This document shows positions 34,375 to 43,862 of a DNA stretch of 47,411 nt, one piece after another. Within the stretch, counting starts at the first letter, position 1; every line of letters starts with the position of its first letter. The position numbers and the translations under genes were made by a program. Source of the DNA: Diplocloster agilis (lineage in GTDB: Bacteria > Bacillota > Clostridia > Lachnospirales > Lachnospiraceae); assembly GCF_019042275.1 (NCBI RefSeq), contig NZ_JAHQCW010000045.1, forward strand, positions 1 to 47,411. Reading direction: 5' to 3'. Below the pieces are notes generated by a model. It saw only the letters and a list, made by a program, of their open reading frames with translations. It searched no databases and was not told where the DNA came from.

Positions 34375-36060
34375 CTAGGATGATTTTGTACCTATTGCCA
34401 ATTCTTTCATTTCCTTTGCGTTTTTGAGCACCGTTTCTGTAATTTCTGCGCCTCCCAGGATTCTTGCCAATTCCTGGATCATCTCGGAATCATTAAGCTT
34501 TCGTATTGTGGTAATCGTTTCTTTATTTTTTATATTTTTTTCAATGGCAAAATGGGTGTCCGCCATGGCGGCGATCTGCGCCAGATGTGTGATGCAGATC
34601 ACCTGATGCCCTTTTGCAACGAAAGCCAGTTTCTCCGACACCTTCTGGGCCGTACGGCCGCTGATCCCTGTGTCGATCTCATCGAAAATCAGCGTCTCTG
34701 TGGCATCCTGATCCGCCATCACGGTTTTGATCGCCAGCATAATACGGGATAGCTCGCCCCCCGACGCCACCTGGGCCAAAGGCCTTTCCTCTTCTCCGGG
34801 ATTCGTAGAGATCATGAATTCCGCCTCATCGCCCCCGTTTGCCGTAAAATGTCCGAGCGGGCGCATCTCTATATGAAATAAAACATCCAGGAAATTCAGG
34901 TCCTTCAGGGCGGACCGGATCTGTCTGCCCAGCTGTCCTGCATATTTTGTCCGAAGCACGCAAAGCCGTTCCGTTGTTTTACTTAAAACGTCTTCCGCCT
35001 GCTTCAGCTCTTCTGCCAGCTTCTTCCGGTATTGTTCATAATCCGCTAATTTTTCCAGTTTTTCCTGCCGGGCCGCCTGATATTCCTGAATCTGCCTGAT
35101 GGATTGCCCGTATTTGGATTTCAGATGATTGATGGTATCCAGTCTGTCCTCCGTCTTCTGAAAATCTTCCTGGGAAAAGCAAAGCTCCTGCGCATAATCC
35201 GACAATTCCCGATGAAAATCGTTTAAAAGATTTTCAACCTCCTGAAGCTGTATGTTTAAATTTTGTATTTTTTCATCATAAGCCGCCACGCTATGAAGCT
35301 CCCGGACGGCTCTTCCGATCGTCTCCAGGGCGCCTGTTTCCTCCGCAGCGCCGGTCAGCCCGTCCGCCATGGTTACCGCCTCCAGAATCTTCCTGGCATT
35401 TACCATCTTCCGGTACCGGCTTTCCAGCTCCTCGTCCTCACCGTCCCTTAGGCCCGCGTCCTCGATTTCCTGAATCTCAAACTCCAGAAAAGAAATCTCT
35501 CTGGCCCTTTGTTCCTCATCCATCCCGGTGGCGTCATAGGTCTCTTTCAGCCCGCTGTATGCCGCATAGGCTTCCTGGACTTTCCTCTTCTGTGGTGCGA
35601 TCTCTTTGCTGCCATAATCATCCAGAATCTCCAGATGCTTTTTCTTGTATAATAAGGATTGATGTTCATGCTGTCCGTGGATATTGATCAAAATTTCCGC
35701 AATTTGTTTTAAAACGCCGGCGGAGACGATTTCTCCATTTACCTTTCCGATGCTCCGCCCGTTCACCAGCTTTCGGGTTAAAATAAATAGCCCGCCGTCC
35801 TCCGGATACAGATCCAGTTCCTGAAGCTTATTCAGGCTGTCCGGATTGGTCACCTCAAACACCAGCTCCACCAAAGCCGGCTGCTCCGGATCCCGGATCA
35901 GACTTTTCGCGGCCTGCCCGCCCAAAGCCAGGTTAATGGAGCCGATCAAAATCGACTTACCCGCGCCGGTTTCACCAGTTAGTATATTTAACCCTTCGCT
36001 AAAATATACTTCCGCCTCGTCAATCAACGCCAGATTTTTCACATGCAGACTAATGAGCAT
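34375..36060 (-). CDS. recN: DNA repair protein RecN
   Basis: RecN is an SMC-like ATPase that gathers broken DNA ends for recombinational repair. The 561-residue protein has Walker A GETGAGKS near 32-39, a long coiled-coil middle (about 160-370), the ABC signature VASGGELSR and Walker B TLIFDEIDTG, in the usual order. GAGGAGTGATAAGAA precedes the ATG at 36060. It starts about 50 bp after argR on the same strand and probably belongs to the argR-nadK-tlyA-dxs operon. Confidence 0.96.
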   Translation of the reverse strand: MLISLHVKNLALIDEAEVYFSEGLNILTGETGAGKSILIGSINLALGGQAAKSLIRDPEQPALVELVFEVTNPDSLNKLQELDLYPEDGGLFILTRKLVNGRSIGKVNGEIVSAGVLKQIAEILINIHGQHEHQSLLYKKKHLEILDDYGSKEIAPQKRKVQEAYAAYSGLKETYDATGMDEEQRAREISFLEFEIQEIEDAGLRDGEDEELESRYRKMVNARKILEAVTMADGLTGAAEETGALETIGRAVRELHSVAAYDEKIQNLNIQLQEVENLLNDFHRELSDYAQELCFSQEDFQKTEDRLDTINHLKSKYGQSIRQIQEYQAARQEKLEKLADYEQYRKKLAEELKQAEDVLSKTTERLCVLRTKYAGQLGRQIRSALKDLNFLDVLFHIEMRPLGHFTANGGDEAEFMISTNPGEEERPLAQVASGGELSRIMLAIKTVMADQDATETLIFDEIDTGISGRTAQKVSEKLAFVAKGHQVICITHLAQIAAMADTHFAIEKNIKNKETITTIRKLNDSEMIQELARILGGAEITETVLKNAKEMKELAIGTKSS

Positions 36061-36109
36061 TTCTTATCACTCCTCAACGCATTTGCATTGTTTGCTTTTT
36101 CGTTCTTTG

Positions 36110-36565
36110 TCAATTGCTTCCCAGAATTTTGCGGATTCGTTCCATGGCTACCAGGGTATCGTCCACGCTTCTGACCGCGCACATGATCGTGTCGTCGCCC
36201 GCGATACAGCCGACAATTTCCGACCAGCGCATGGCGTCCAGCGCGGCCGCCACCGCCATGGCCATCCCGGACACGGTCTTGATCACCAGAATGTTCTGCG
36301 CCATATCCATAGACAGAAAACCGTCCCGCAATACGCGGACATATTTTTGGTTGGTTACATCATCCCGCTCCTGATACACCATATATTTTTGGCGGCCGTC
36401 CTCCGACGCCATCTTAGTCAGTTTCAATTCCCGGATGTCCCTGGATACCGTGGCCTGGGTGACCTGATAACCGGCCTCCTGCAGACGCGCCGCCAGCTCT
36501 TCCTGGGTTTCTATGGAATATTTGGATATCAATTCGATGATTTTCGCATGACGTTGTGTCTTCAA
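36110..36565 (-). CDS. argR: Arginine repressor ArgR/AhrC
   Basis: ArgR represses arginine synthesis and can activate catabolism when it binds arginine. The 151-residue protein has the N-terminal winged helix (TQEELAARLQEAGYQVTQATVSRDIRELKL) and the C-terminal hexamerisation and arginine domain with the GCIAGDDTIM motif. The start is TTG at 36565, supported by GGAGGAGAATATT just before it. It sits between nadK and recN, the standard Firmicutes arrangement. No arginine genes are in the window. Confidence 0.95.
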   Translation of the reverse strand: MKTQRHAKIIELISKYSIETQEELAARLQEAGYQVTQATVSRDIRELKLTKMASEDGRQKYMVYQERDDVTNQKYVRVLRDGFLSMDMAQNILVIKTVSGMAMAVAAALDAMRWSEIVGCIAGDDTIMCAVRSVDDTLVAMERIRKILGSN

Positions 36566-36580
36566 AATATTCTCCTCCTG

Positions 36581-37429
36581 CTATCTGCCCGGCTGGTCCG
36601 CACCCATCTTCCGCCGCAATACTTCCAGAAAACTGCGCTTGCTCAATTTTACAATTTTTGTCTTACGTAACGCCTGATGAATCACGATCCGGTCACCGGT
36701 AACGATATGGATCGGGTTCTCTCCGTCAAAAGCCGCTTCCGCAGCTTCCTCATCCCGCTTCCGGCCCTCTCCCAGCTCGATGGTGATCTCATCATTGGCG
36801 GACAGGATGATGCTCCTGGTATTCAATGTATGAGGACAGATCGGAGTAATCATGATCAGCGACGCTTTCGGGTCCACGATAGGCCCGCCGGCGGACAGGG
36901 AATAACCTGTGGACCCGGTGGGCGTGGATACGATGATCCCGTCCGCGCTGTAGGAATTCAGAAATGAGCCGTTTACATAGATGTGATAGCTTAAAATACG
37001 CAGGGAGCCCGTCCGGTTAATGGCGATGTCATTCAGCGCCAGATCCGAACCCGCCTTGTGTGTTCCATGATACACGGATCCCCGCAGCATCATGCGCTCC
37101 TCGATCTCATAATTGCCATCCAGCAGCAGTTTCAGAGACGGAATCAAAGATTTTTGTTCCACCTCCGTTAAATAGCCCAGGGTTCCCAGATTGACCCCCA
37201 AGAGCGGAATCTCCTGCTCCACCGCAGCCCGGGCAGCCTGGATCATAGTTCCATCCCCTCCCAGGACAATCATACACTGTACATCTTCCGGAAGGGCCGC
37301 GCCGTCGGCCAGCGGCTCCGTTCGAACGATGGCTTCTTTGCCATTGGCATCCAGATATTCCCGGATCTGTCCGGTGACCTTTAAGTCCCGGTCTTTCATA
37401 CTGTTCGTCAATATGTAAAACTTGTCCAT
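36581..37429 (-). CDS. nadK: NAD kinase
   Basis: NAD kinase phosphorylates NAD to NADP. The 282-residue protein has the family motifs GGDGTMIQAAR near 61-70, NDIAINR, and DGIIVSTPTGSTGYSLSAGGP. The ATG at 37429 is supported by GGTGG eight bases upstream; the GTG at 37441 lies inside that site. It lies 18 bp after tlyA and 15 bp before argR in the same operon. Confidence 0.95.
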   Translation of the reverse strand: MDKFYILTNSMKDRDLKVTGQIREYLDANGKEAIVRTEPLADGAALPEDVQCMIVLGGDGTMIQAARAAVEQEIPLLGVNLGTLGYLTEVEQKSLIPSLKLLLDGNYEIEERMMLRGSVYHGTHKAGSDLALNDIAINRTGSLRILSYHIYVNGSFLNSYSADGIIVSTPTGSTGYSLSAGGPIVDPKASLIMITPICPHTLNTRSIILSANDEITIELGEGRKRDEEAAEAAFDGENPIHIVTGDRIVIHQALRKTKIVKLSKRSFLEVLRRKMGADQPGR

Positions 37430-37447
37430 ATCATCGTCCACCTAAAT

Positions 37448-38275
37448 TTATTTCCTGTCACCCGGGACATCCAGCTGCCGATGCGCCCGCGCAACCACCT
37501 CCACCGGATGAACCCGGCAGGATTCTGCCTGCTCACCATGCGCTCCCTTTTGCAGATATAACAGGTACTCTATATTTCCTTCCGGTCCCTTGATCGGAGA
37601 AAATTCCAGATTCAGGATACCAAACCCATTCTCTCCGGCAAAGGCAATCACTTTTTCAATCACTTCCAGATGCACGGCGGCATCCCGGACCACGCCTTTT
37701 TTCCCAACCTTTTCCCGTCCCGCTTCAAACTGCGGCTTGATCAGGCAGACAACCGCTCCGTCCGAAGTAAGAAGCTCCCGCACCGGAACCAGAACCTTGG
37801 TCAGGGAAATAAACGACACGTCGATGGAGGCGAAGCCAACCGGCTCCCCGATGTCCTCCGGTTTCACATAGCGGATATTTGTCTTTTCCATACAGACCAC
37901 CCGCTCATCCTGCCGGAGTTTCCAGTCCAGCTGTCCATGCCCTACGTCCACCGCATAGACCTTCACCGCTCCGTTTTGCAGCATACAGTCCGTGAAGCCC
38001 CCGGTTGAGGAACCCACATCCATGCAGACCTTCCCGTCCACCTCCACGCCAAAGCAGTTCATGGCCTTTTCTAATTTCAGGCCGCCCCTGCTCACATAGG
38101 GCAGCGCAGTCCCCCGCACCTCTATCTTTACCTTTGTCTCATCAAACATCGTTCCGGCCTTGTCTTCCCTCTGCCCGTTGACAAACACATCCCCGGACAT
38201 GATCACCGCTTTCGCTTTTTCACGGGAAGCCGCCAGGCTCTGTCTGACCATTAAAACATCCAGTCTCTCTTTCAT
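37448..38275 (-). CDS. tlyA: TlyA-family rRNA 2'-O-methyltransferase
   Basis: TlyA proteins methylate ribosomal RNA, despite older annotation as hemolysins. The 275-residue protein has an N-terminal S4 RNA-binding domain (RLDVLMVRQSLAASREKAKAV) and an FtsJ-like methyltransferase with the SAM loop DVGSSTGGFTDCMLQNG and the GHGQLDWKL segment. Its start is 6 bp after the dxs stop, with AGAAGG close upstream. It belongs to the dxs-tlyA-nadK-argR-recN unit. Confidence 0.93.
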   Translation of the reverse strand: MKERLDVLMVRQSLAASREKAKAVIMSGDVFVNGQREDKAGTMFDETKVKIEVRGTALPYVSRGGLKLEKAMNCFGVEVDGKVCMDVGSSTGGFTDCMLQNGAVKVYAVDVGHGQLDWKLRQDERVVCMEKTNIRYVKPEDIGEPVGFASIDVSFISLTKVLVPVRELLTSDGAVVCLIKPQFEAGREKVGKKGVVRDAAVHLEVIEKVIAFAGENGFGILNLEFSPIKGPEGNIEYLLYLQKGAHGEQAESCRVHPVEVVARAHRQLDVPGDRK

Positions 38276-38281
38276 TACCTT

Positions 38282-40147
38282 CTATAGCCCCACATATTCC
38301 GACAAAATTTTCTTAAATAAAGTCTCCTGGTCGATCCCGGATTCCCTCTTCAGAATGTCCACGTTGCCGTGTTCCACATACTCGTCCGGCAGCGCGTTAA
38401 TCAGCACATTGGTTTTTAAACGTTCGGTGTTGACCAGATCCAGGACCCGCTCGCCGAAGCCTCCGCTCTTTACATTTTCCTCCAGCGTCACCAGCAGCTT
38501 GTGGTCTCCGGCTATATCCCGGACCATCTGCTCATCCAGCGGTTTTACAAAGCGTACGTTAACCAGGGAACAGTTATAACCCACATCCTTGATCCGTTCT
38601 CTGATTCCAAGCGCCGTCTCCACCATGTTTCCGACTGCCAGCAGCGCGATGTCCGACTCTTCGAAGAGTATCTCGCTTTTTCCGTATTCAATCGGATGCC
38701 GGTATTCCCTCAGACCGTCATAGGCTGCTCCCCTGGGATACCGAAGGGCGATGGGCCTGTCAAAATTCACCGCAAATTTCATCATATCGGACAGCTCCCA
38801 CTTATTTTTAGGAGCCATGATCGTCATATTGGGGATGCTGGAAAGATAGGAAAGGTCGAAAATTCCCTGGTGTGTCTCCCCGTCGCTTCCCACCAATCCC
38901 GCCCGGTCGATGGCAAAGACCACATGCAGGTTCTGGATGCATACGTCATGCAGAATCTGGTCGTAGGCCCGCTGTAAAAAGGAAGAATACACGGCGACCA
39001 CCGGTTTTAAACCGGCCGCGGCCAGACCGGCCGCAAAAGTGACCGCATGCTCCTCCGCGATACCCACGTCAAAAAAGCGGTCGGGGAACATATTGCGGAA
39101 CCGCTTCAATCCTGTCCCATCCGGCATGGCGGCGGTTACCGCCACGACCTTCTCATCCCGGTCGCCCAGCTTTCGCATGACGGTTGAGAATACGTCGGTC
39201 CAATTGGATTTGGCCCGTTTGCTGGTGGGCAGGCCTGTCTTGATATCAAAGGGCTCCGCCCCGTGAAACCTTGCGGGATGCTGCTCAGCAGGAGCATAAC
39301 CCTTGCCTTTTTTGGTAATCACGTGTACCAGGACACTGTTTTCTAATTTTTCCGCCTCGTGGAAGATCTTCACCATCTGCTCCACGTTGTGTCCGTCCAC
39401 GGGCCCCAGATAAGTGATTCCCATCTCTTCAAAGAGCATGCCCGGAATAATCAGTTGTTTCAGGCCGCTCTTGGTCTTACGGATCTGCTCGATCATCTTG
39501 TCCCCGTATACCGGAATCTTGGACAGGGAATTATAAATCCCGGTCTTTAAACCCGTATAGGCGTCCGCCGTCCGCAGTTCGCTTAAGTAGGTGGACATGC
39601 CCCCTACATTCTCGGAGATCGACATATTATTGTCATTGAGCACAATAATAAAGTTGCTCTCCAGACGGGAAGCGTTATTCAAAGCCTCATAGGCCATGCC
39701 TCCTGTCAGGGCGCCGTCCCCGATCACCGATATCACTTTATTAAAGCCTCCCAGCAGTTCCCTGGCCTGAACCAGGCCCAGCCCCGCTGAGATCGAGGTG
39801 GAGCTGTGCCCGGTGTTAAAGCAGTCACAGGGGCTCTCCCGTCTTTTCGGAAAGCCGCTCATCCCTCCGTACTTGCGCAGCTCATCGAAGCCCTCCCGGC
39901 GTCCGGTCAGCAGTTTGTGCGTATAGGCCTGGTGCCCCACATCCCAGATGATCTTGTCTTCCGGCAGATCAAAGGCCAGATGCAGAGCCATGGTTAACTC
40001 CACCACTCCCAGATTGGACGCCAGATGGCCTCCCGTCGTACTGATCTTGTCAATCAGGAACCTGCGGATCTCCTCCGCCAGGAGCGGCAGATTCTTTTCT
40101 TCTATTTTTTTTATATCGTTGGTTTGGTTGATTCTTTCCAGATACAT
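38282..40147 (-). CDS. dxs: 1-deoxy-D-xylulose-5-phosphate synthase
   Basis: Dxs condenses pyruvate and glyceraldehyde 3-phosphate with thiamine diphosphate, the first step of the MEP isoprenoid pathway. The 621-residue protein shows the ThDP-binding GDGALTGGMAYEALNNAS motif, HGAEPFD, the transketolase active-site region GIAEEHAVTFAAGLAAAGLKPV, and DRAGLVGSDGETHQG. AGGAGCGGTGCTC sets the ATG at 40147; a GTG at 40153 is less likely. ispA ends 11 bp upstream, so precursor supply and chain elongation are encoded together. Confidence 0.97.
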   Translation of the reverse strand: MYLERINQTNDIKKIEEKNLPLLAEEIRRFLIDKISTTGGHLASNLGVVELTMALHLAFDLPEDKIIWDVGHQAYTHKLLTGRREGFDELRKYGGMSGFPKRRESPCDCFNTGHSSTSISAGLGLVQARELLGGFNKVISVIGDGALTGGMAYEALNNASRLESNFIIVLNDNNMSISENVGGMSTYLSELRTADAYTGLKTGIYNSLSKIPVYGDKMIEQIRKTKSGLKQLIIPGMLFEEMGITYLGPVDGHNVEQMVKIFHEAEKLENSVLVHVITKKGKGYAPAEQHPARFHGAEPFDIKTGLPTSKRAKSNWTDVFSTVMRKLGDRDEKVVAVTAAMPDGTGLKRFRNMFPDRFFDVGIAEEHAVTFAAGLAAAGLKPVVAVYSSFLQRAYDQILHDVCIQNLHVVFAIDRAGLVGSDGETHQGIFDLSYLSSIPNMTIMAPKNKWELSDMMKFAVNFDRPIALRYPRGAAYDGLREYRHPIEYGKSEILFEESDIALLAVGNMVETALGIRERIKDVGYNCSLVNVRFVKPLDEQMVRDIAGDHKLLVTLEENVKSGGFGERVLDLVNTERLKTNVLINALPDEYVEHGNVDILKRESGIDQETLFKKILSEYVGL

Positions 40148-40158
40148 GAGCACCGCTC

Positions 40159-41046
40159 CTATTTTTTACGATTTATGAGGGATTCCATCAGAGCTGAGAG
40201 ATACGCGTCTTCCCTGTTCAGGGAATGCAGCGCGTCCATCGCCCGTTTTGATATCCGCTCCACATCCGCTTTGGCCTGATCCAGTCCCTTGATCGTGACA
40301 TACGTAGTTTTTTCATTCTTCTCATCACTGCCGATAGGCTTGCCCAGCTCTTCCATCGTGCTGGTGACATCCAGGATGTCATCCTGGATCTGGAATGCCA
40401 GTCCCACATCCGATGCGATCTGTTCCACAGTCTTCACCTGCTCATCGGAGGCTCCGGCCAGCACCGCCCCGGTCATCATGGCGGCTTCAATCAGCGCTCC
40501 TGTCTTCAGCTCGTAGATAAAGTCCAGCTTTTCTCTGGTCAGGGGCTGACCCACCGCTTCCACATCCACCGTCTGCCCGCCGATCATTCCATAGATCCCC
40601 GCCTTGACAGCCAGGATGCGCAGCGCCTTTCCGATGCGGGCATTCGAAGGCTCCATCTCAAAAGCCCGGGTCGCAGTCTCAAACGCGTAGTTAAGCAAGG
40701 CGTCACCCGCCAGGATGCCCATGGCTTCCCCGTAAACCACATGGGTCGTCTTACGCCCTCTGCGGTACTCATCGTTATCCATCGCCGGCAGATCATCATG
40801 AACCAGGGAATAGGTATGAATCATCTCCATGGCGGCCATAAACGGCTCCACCACCTTCGAGCTGCCGCCGAGCAAGCGGTAAGTCTCCTGCATAAACATC
40901 GGCCTTAAGCGCTTCCCGCCGGCCAGAATACTGTAATTCATCGCCTGAATGACAGTTTTCTGAAATCCCTCTTCCGCAGGAAGATACGTACTTATTATCT
41001 CTTCAATCTCATTTACCCTTTTTTGCAGTTCTTCTTTAAAATTCAT
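40159..41046 (-). CDS. ispA: Polyprenyl synthetase, farnesyl diphosphate synthase type
   Basis: The 295-residue enzyme joins isopentenyl units to make farnesyl or geranylgeranyl diphosphate. The first aspartate-rich motif is DDLPAMDNDEYRRG and the second is QIQDDILD; GGKRLRPM is the substrate-binding Arg region. The ATG at 41046 overlaps the end of xseB by 11 bp and follows GGTGG, so it is translationally coupled; the frame extends to 41064. It lies in the xseA-xseB-ispA-dxs cluster common in Firmicutes. Confidence 0.94.
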   Translation of the reverse strand: MNFKEELQKRVNEIEEIISTYLPAEEGFQKTVIQAMNYSILAGGKRLRPMFMQETYRLLGGSSKVVEPFMAAMEMIHTYSLVHDDLPAMDNDEYRRGRKTTHVVYGEAMGILAGDALLNYAFETATRAFEMEPSNARIGKALRILAVKAGIYGMIGGQTVDVEAVGQPLTREKLDFIYELKTGALIEAAMMTGAVLAGASDEQVKTVEQIASDVGLAFQIQDDILDVTSTMEELGKPIGSDEKNEKTTYVTIKGLDQAKADVERISKRAMDALHSLNREDAYLSALMESLINRKK

Positions 41047-41260
41047 CCAGACCACCATCTTCATTGATTACCAGCATTTTTTTCTCAACGGTATCAATTT
41101 TATCATTGCAATATTTTAACAGTTTCATACCTTCCTGATAGATTTGAAAGGAATTTTCCAGTGAAACCTGACTGTCCTCCAGCTGTTCGATCATTCCGTT
41201 TAACTCCCCGAAGGCTTCTTCCAGCGTCTTCTCTTCCTGCTTATCGTTCACCTTGCTCAT
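41036..41260 (-). CDS. xseB: Exodeoxyribonuclease VII small subunit
   Basis: XseB is the 74-residue helical small subunit of ExoVII, which digests single-stranded DNA from both ends. It has the family pattern LEEAFGELNGMIEQLEDSQVSLENSFQIYQEGMKL. It overlaps xseA by 20 bp and ispA by 11 bp, so all three are translated as one chain. It is needed with XseA, whose gene is directly upstream. Confidence 0.95.
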   Translation of the reverse strand: MSKVNDKQEEKTLEEAFGELNGMIEQLEDSQVSLENSFQIYQEGMKLLKYCNDKIDTVEKKMLVINEDGGLDEF

Positions 41261-42470
41261 CCTCTATCCTCCTGATCTTCTGGGCGCCGCATACCTTCGC
41301 CCGGATTTTCCCGTCTCTTACATGAATTTGCAGCATCTCATCCGTATGTACCTGATCCACACCGGTCACAGCCTGTCCGCTTTCATTCTCCGTATAGGAA
41401 TACCCCTGATTCAGTTTTCCCAGGGGGGAAAGCCCATGAAACTTTTCGATGTACAGGGATAACCTGTGCCTGCGGTCCAGCAGCTTTGCGTTCATCCCCT
41501 GGGATAACTTGTCCATAAGCTCCGCCGTCAAAAGCCGCTTCTCCCTGATCTGGTTCTTAGGGCTTACGTAAGAAAGCCGCATCTGATACTGCTTCGCTAA
41601 GCTCCTGGCATCCGAAAGCTTCCGCCTCAGCCTGTGCTGCAGTTCATACCAATATCCTTCCAGCTGTTCCCGGAACAGTTCATAATCAAATACCGCCAGT
41701 TCCGCGGCCGCGGAAGGCGTCGGTGCTCTAAGGTCCGCCACATAGTCCGCGATCGTGGTGTCCGTCTCATGGCCCACCGCGCTGATAATCGGTGTACGGC
41801 ATTCAAAGATCGCTCTGGCCACGCTCTCCTCATTGAACGCCCAGAGGTCCTCGATAGAGCCGCCTCCGCGCCCGGCTATGATCGTATCCACGCCCATGGC
41901 GTCCAGGGTGCGTATCCCCTTTACGATGCTGGCGGCCGCGCCCTCACCCTGCACCAAAGCCGGATACAGGATGATCTGCACATAAGGGTTCCTTCGCCTG
42001 GTAATATTCATAATATCCCGGACCGCCGCTCCGGTCGGTGCTGTGACTACGCCCAGCTTCCGGATATATTTGGGAACGGGCTGTTTGTACTGTTCCGCAA
42101 ACATGCCCATATCTTCCAGTTCTTTTTTCAATTGTTCGTATTTTGTGTATAGCAGTCCGGCGCCATCTAAGATAATTTCTTTGGCATAGAGTTGGTACTT
42201 GCCGTCCCGTTCATAGACGTTCACCGCTCCCAGCACGATAACCTGCTGTCCCTCCTGCATCCGGAATGCCAGTCCTCTTCGCTGTCCGGAAAACATGACA
42301 CAGGCGATCGCTCCGGTCGCGTCCTTCAAAGAAAAGTAGATATGACCGGACGTATGGTATTTGCAGTTGGACACCTCGCCTTTCACATAAATCCGGTTTA
42401 ACACAAAATCCTGGGTAAACATATTCTTAATGTAGGCGTTCACCTGTCCTACGGAATACACATTTCTCAT
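41241..42470 (-). CDS. xseA: Exodeoxyribonuclease VII large subunit
   Basis: The 409-residue catalytic subunit has an N-terminal OB fold (YVKGEVSNCKYHTSGHIYFSLKDATGAIACVMF), the catalytic core with IIAGRGGGSIEDLWAFNEE and SAVGHETDTTIADYVADLRAPTPSAAAE, and a coiled-coil C-terminal part that binds XseB. It is slightly shorter than the E. coli enzyme but complete. It starts 22 bp after the nusB stop and overlaps xseB. Confidence 0.96.
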   Translation of the reverse strand: MRNVYSVGQVNAYIKNMFTQDFVLNRIYVKGEVSNCKYHTSGHIYFSLKDATGAIACVMFSGQRRGLAFRMQEGQQVIVLGAVNVYERDGKYQLYAKEIILDGAGLLYTKYEQLKKELEDMGMFAEQYKQPVPKYIRKLGVVTAPTGAAVRDIMNITRRRNPYVQIILYPALVQGEGAAASIVKGIRTLDAMGVDTIIAGRGGGSIEDLWAFNEESVARAIFECRTPIISAVGHETDTTIADYVADLRAPTPSAAAELAVFDYELFREQLEGYWYELQHRLRRKLSDARSLAKQYQMRLSYVSPKNQIREKRLLTAELMDKLSQGMNAKLLDRRHRLSLYIEKFHGLSPLGKLNQGYSYTENESGQAVTGVDQVHTDEMLQIHVRDGKIRAKVCGAQKIRRIEDEQGER

Positions 42471-42492
42471 GAAAACTCCTCATTCGCCCGCC

Positions 42493-42891
42493 TTACGCCA
42501 GCTTCGCAAGCACTCCATTCACAAAAGCAGGGGATTCTTCCCCGCCGAATTTTTTACACAGCTCCACCGCCTCGTTGATGGCCACCCCCGTAGGGATATC
42601 TTCATCAAACAGCAGCTCATACACAGCCAGCCTCAGTATCGCCAGATCCACCTTGGCCATACGCTTCACGGACCAGCCTTCCGTCACTTCATCCAGCTTC
42701 CCGTCAATCTCTTCCAGTCTGGCCGACACATCCATATATTTCTTCCGTATATATTCCAGATCCGGGTCCTGTGGTACCTCCTCCAGGCTGTCAAAATAAA
42801 GAGCGATCTGCTCCTGCATCTCCTCTTCCTTATGAAATTCAATTCGGAACAACAGCCGGAAAATATGTTCCCGCAATTCTCTTCTTCCCAT
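42493..42891 (-). CDS. nusB: Transcription antitermination factor NusB
   Basis: NusB binds boxA RNA with NusE to support antitermination of rRNA operons. The 132-residue all-helical protein has the family end VAINEAVELCKKFGGEESPAFVNGVLAKL and the N-terminal REHIFRLLFRIEF. It heads the nusB-xseA-xseB-ispA-dxs chain. It is separated from asp23 by a terminator at 42996-43024, so it probably has its own promoter in the gap. Confidence 0.94.
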   Translation of the reverse strand: MGRRELREHIFRLLFRIEFHKEEEMQEQIALYFDSLEEVPQDPDLEYIRKKYMDVSARLEEIDGKLDEVTEGWSVKRMAKVDLAILRLAVYELLFDEDIPTGVAINEAVELCKKFGGEESPAFVNGVLAKLA

Positions 42892-42995
42892 AGTTTCTCT
42901 CCTAATCGATTACTTCCGCAGCCACATCCCTGCCGGAAACCGGCCGCTCCAACCATATCCAAATCCTGAACTCCAAGCGCGCGGTCCGTCAAATT

Positions 42996-43024
42996 ATAAA
43001 AAGGGTGTCCTGCACAGACACCCC
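42996..43024 (-). terminator. Terminator after asp23
   Basis: GGGTGTC and GACACCC form a stem around a 7-nt loop, followed by TTTTTATAAT on the minus strand. Confidence 0.85.
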
Positions 43025-43057
43025 TATTATACTATATTCTTTTCAAAGAAAAAAGGA

Positions 43058-43438
43058 TTAATTACTTTTTTCCATCTCCACGCCGGCGATCCGGATATTC
43101 ACGTCAATCACCTGAAGCCCGGTCATATTCTCAATCGCGGTCTTCACCCGGTCCTGGACCTTCTCGCTGGTTTCGGGAATATTGTATCCATATTTCAGAT
43201 TCAGAGCCAGATCCACGCTGACATTGTTATCCACGATCTCAGCCTTGACGCCCTTGCTCAAATTCTTCATCCCCAGCTTGCTGACCAGCTCATTGGTGAT
43301 ATTACCCGCCATAGAAGCGACACCCTCTACTTCCGTAGCGGCAAGTCCCGCGATAATGGTCACCACTTCATCTGCAATCTGCACCTCACCCAGATTCCCA
43401 TCTGCGTGTATCATATATGTGTTCCTAGTCTCTGCCAT
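43058..43438 (-). CDS. Asp23/Gls24 family protein (YqhY-like)
   Basis: The 126-residue protein matches the Asp23 family, named for alkaline and envelope stress. It shows the conserved N-terminal strand GEVQIADEVVTIIAGLAATEVEGVASM and the C-terminal VQDRVKTAIENMTGLQVIDVNIRIAGV. The position just before nusB is that of B. subtilis YqhY, a protein tied to control of acetyl-CoA carboxylase. It lacks membrane segments and is probably cytoplasmic. Its upstream gap ends at a giant palindrome (43566). Confidence 0.9.
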   Translation of the reverse strand: MAETRNTYMIHADGNLGEVQIADEVVTIIAGLAATEVEGVASMAGNITNELVSKLGMKNLSKGVKAEIVDNNVSVDLALNLKYGYNIPETSEKVQDRVKTAIENMTGLQVIDVNIRIAGVEMEKSN

Positions 43439-43565
43439 CTATCTGACCTCCTAAGCATTTCCAAAATCATTACTCCTACTCAATTATACCAGACTTCCCC
43501 ATATTTGCAACAGTTTTCCGTCCGATCGCTTCCCTGCCTTCCCTGATCGCTTTGGCGGGTGGGGA

Positions 43566-43862
43566 CTAAGGGCCGGAGCGTGCGGGCACCGGGAGGGACT
43601 TGGGGGCGGGGGAGCGGTCACGGGAACCGAATCGCTTCGGCCGGGCCTAAGAACAGGTAACTCCGAAGAGGACGAAACCTCTTATTAGCAGGACCCGGAG
43701 CAAACTCGCCAAAGGGCGGCTCAAACAGTGCTCCGGGTCCTGCGAGGTTTCGTCCTCTTCTGCGTAACCTGTTCTAAGGCCCAGCCTCAAGCGATTCGGT
43801 TCCCGTGACCGCTCCCCCGCCCCCAAGTCCCTCCCGGTGCCCGCACGCTCCTACTTTGGTGA
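43566..43862 (+). repeat. Type I giant palindrome (copy B)
   Basis: The hairpin at 43575-43851 has outer arms of 63 bp that are perfectly complementary (43575-43637 with 43789-43851). Their sequence is unrelated to the arms of copy A. The inner motifs are the same as in A: TCGCTTCGG/CCTCAAGCGA, the CTAAG/CTAAG mismatch, AACTCC/TGCGTA, the TTATTA bulge and the AAACTCGCC...CGGCTC tip. Helices between them differ from A by paired changes, for example GGGCCCGGAAC in A against GGACCCGGAGC here, each with its complement. Border sequences GGGCCGGAG and CTTTGGTGA are shared with A. Confidence 0.95.
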
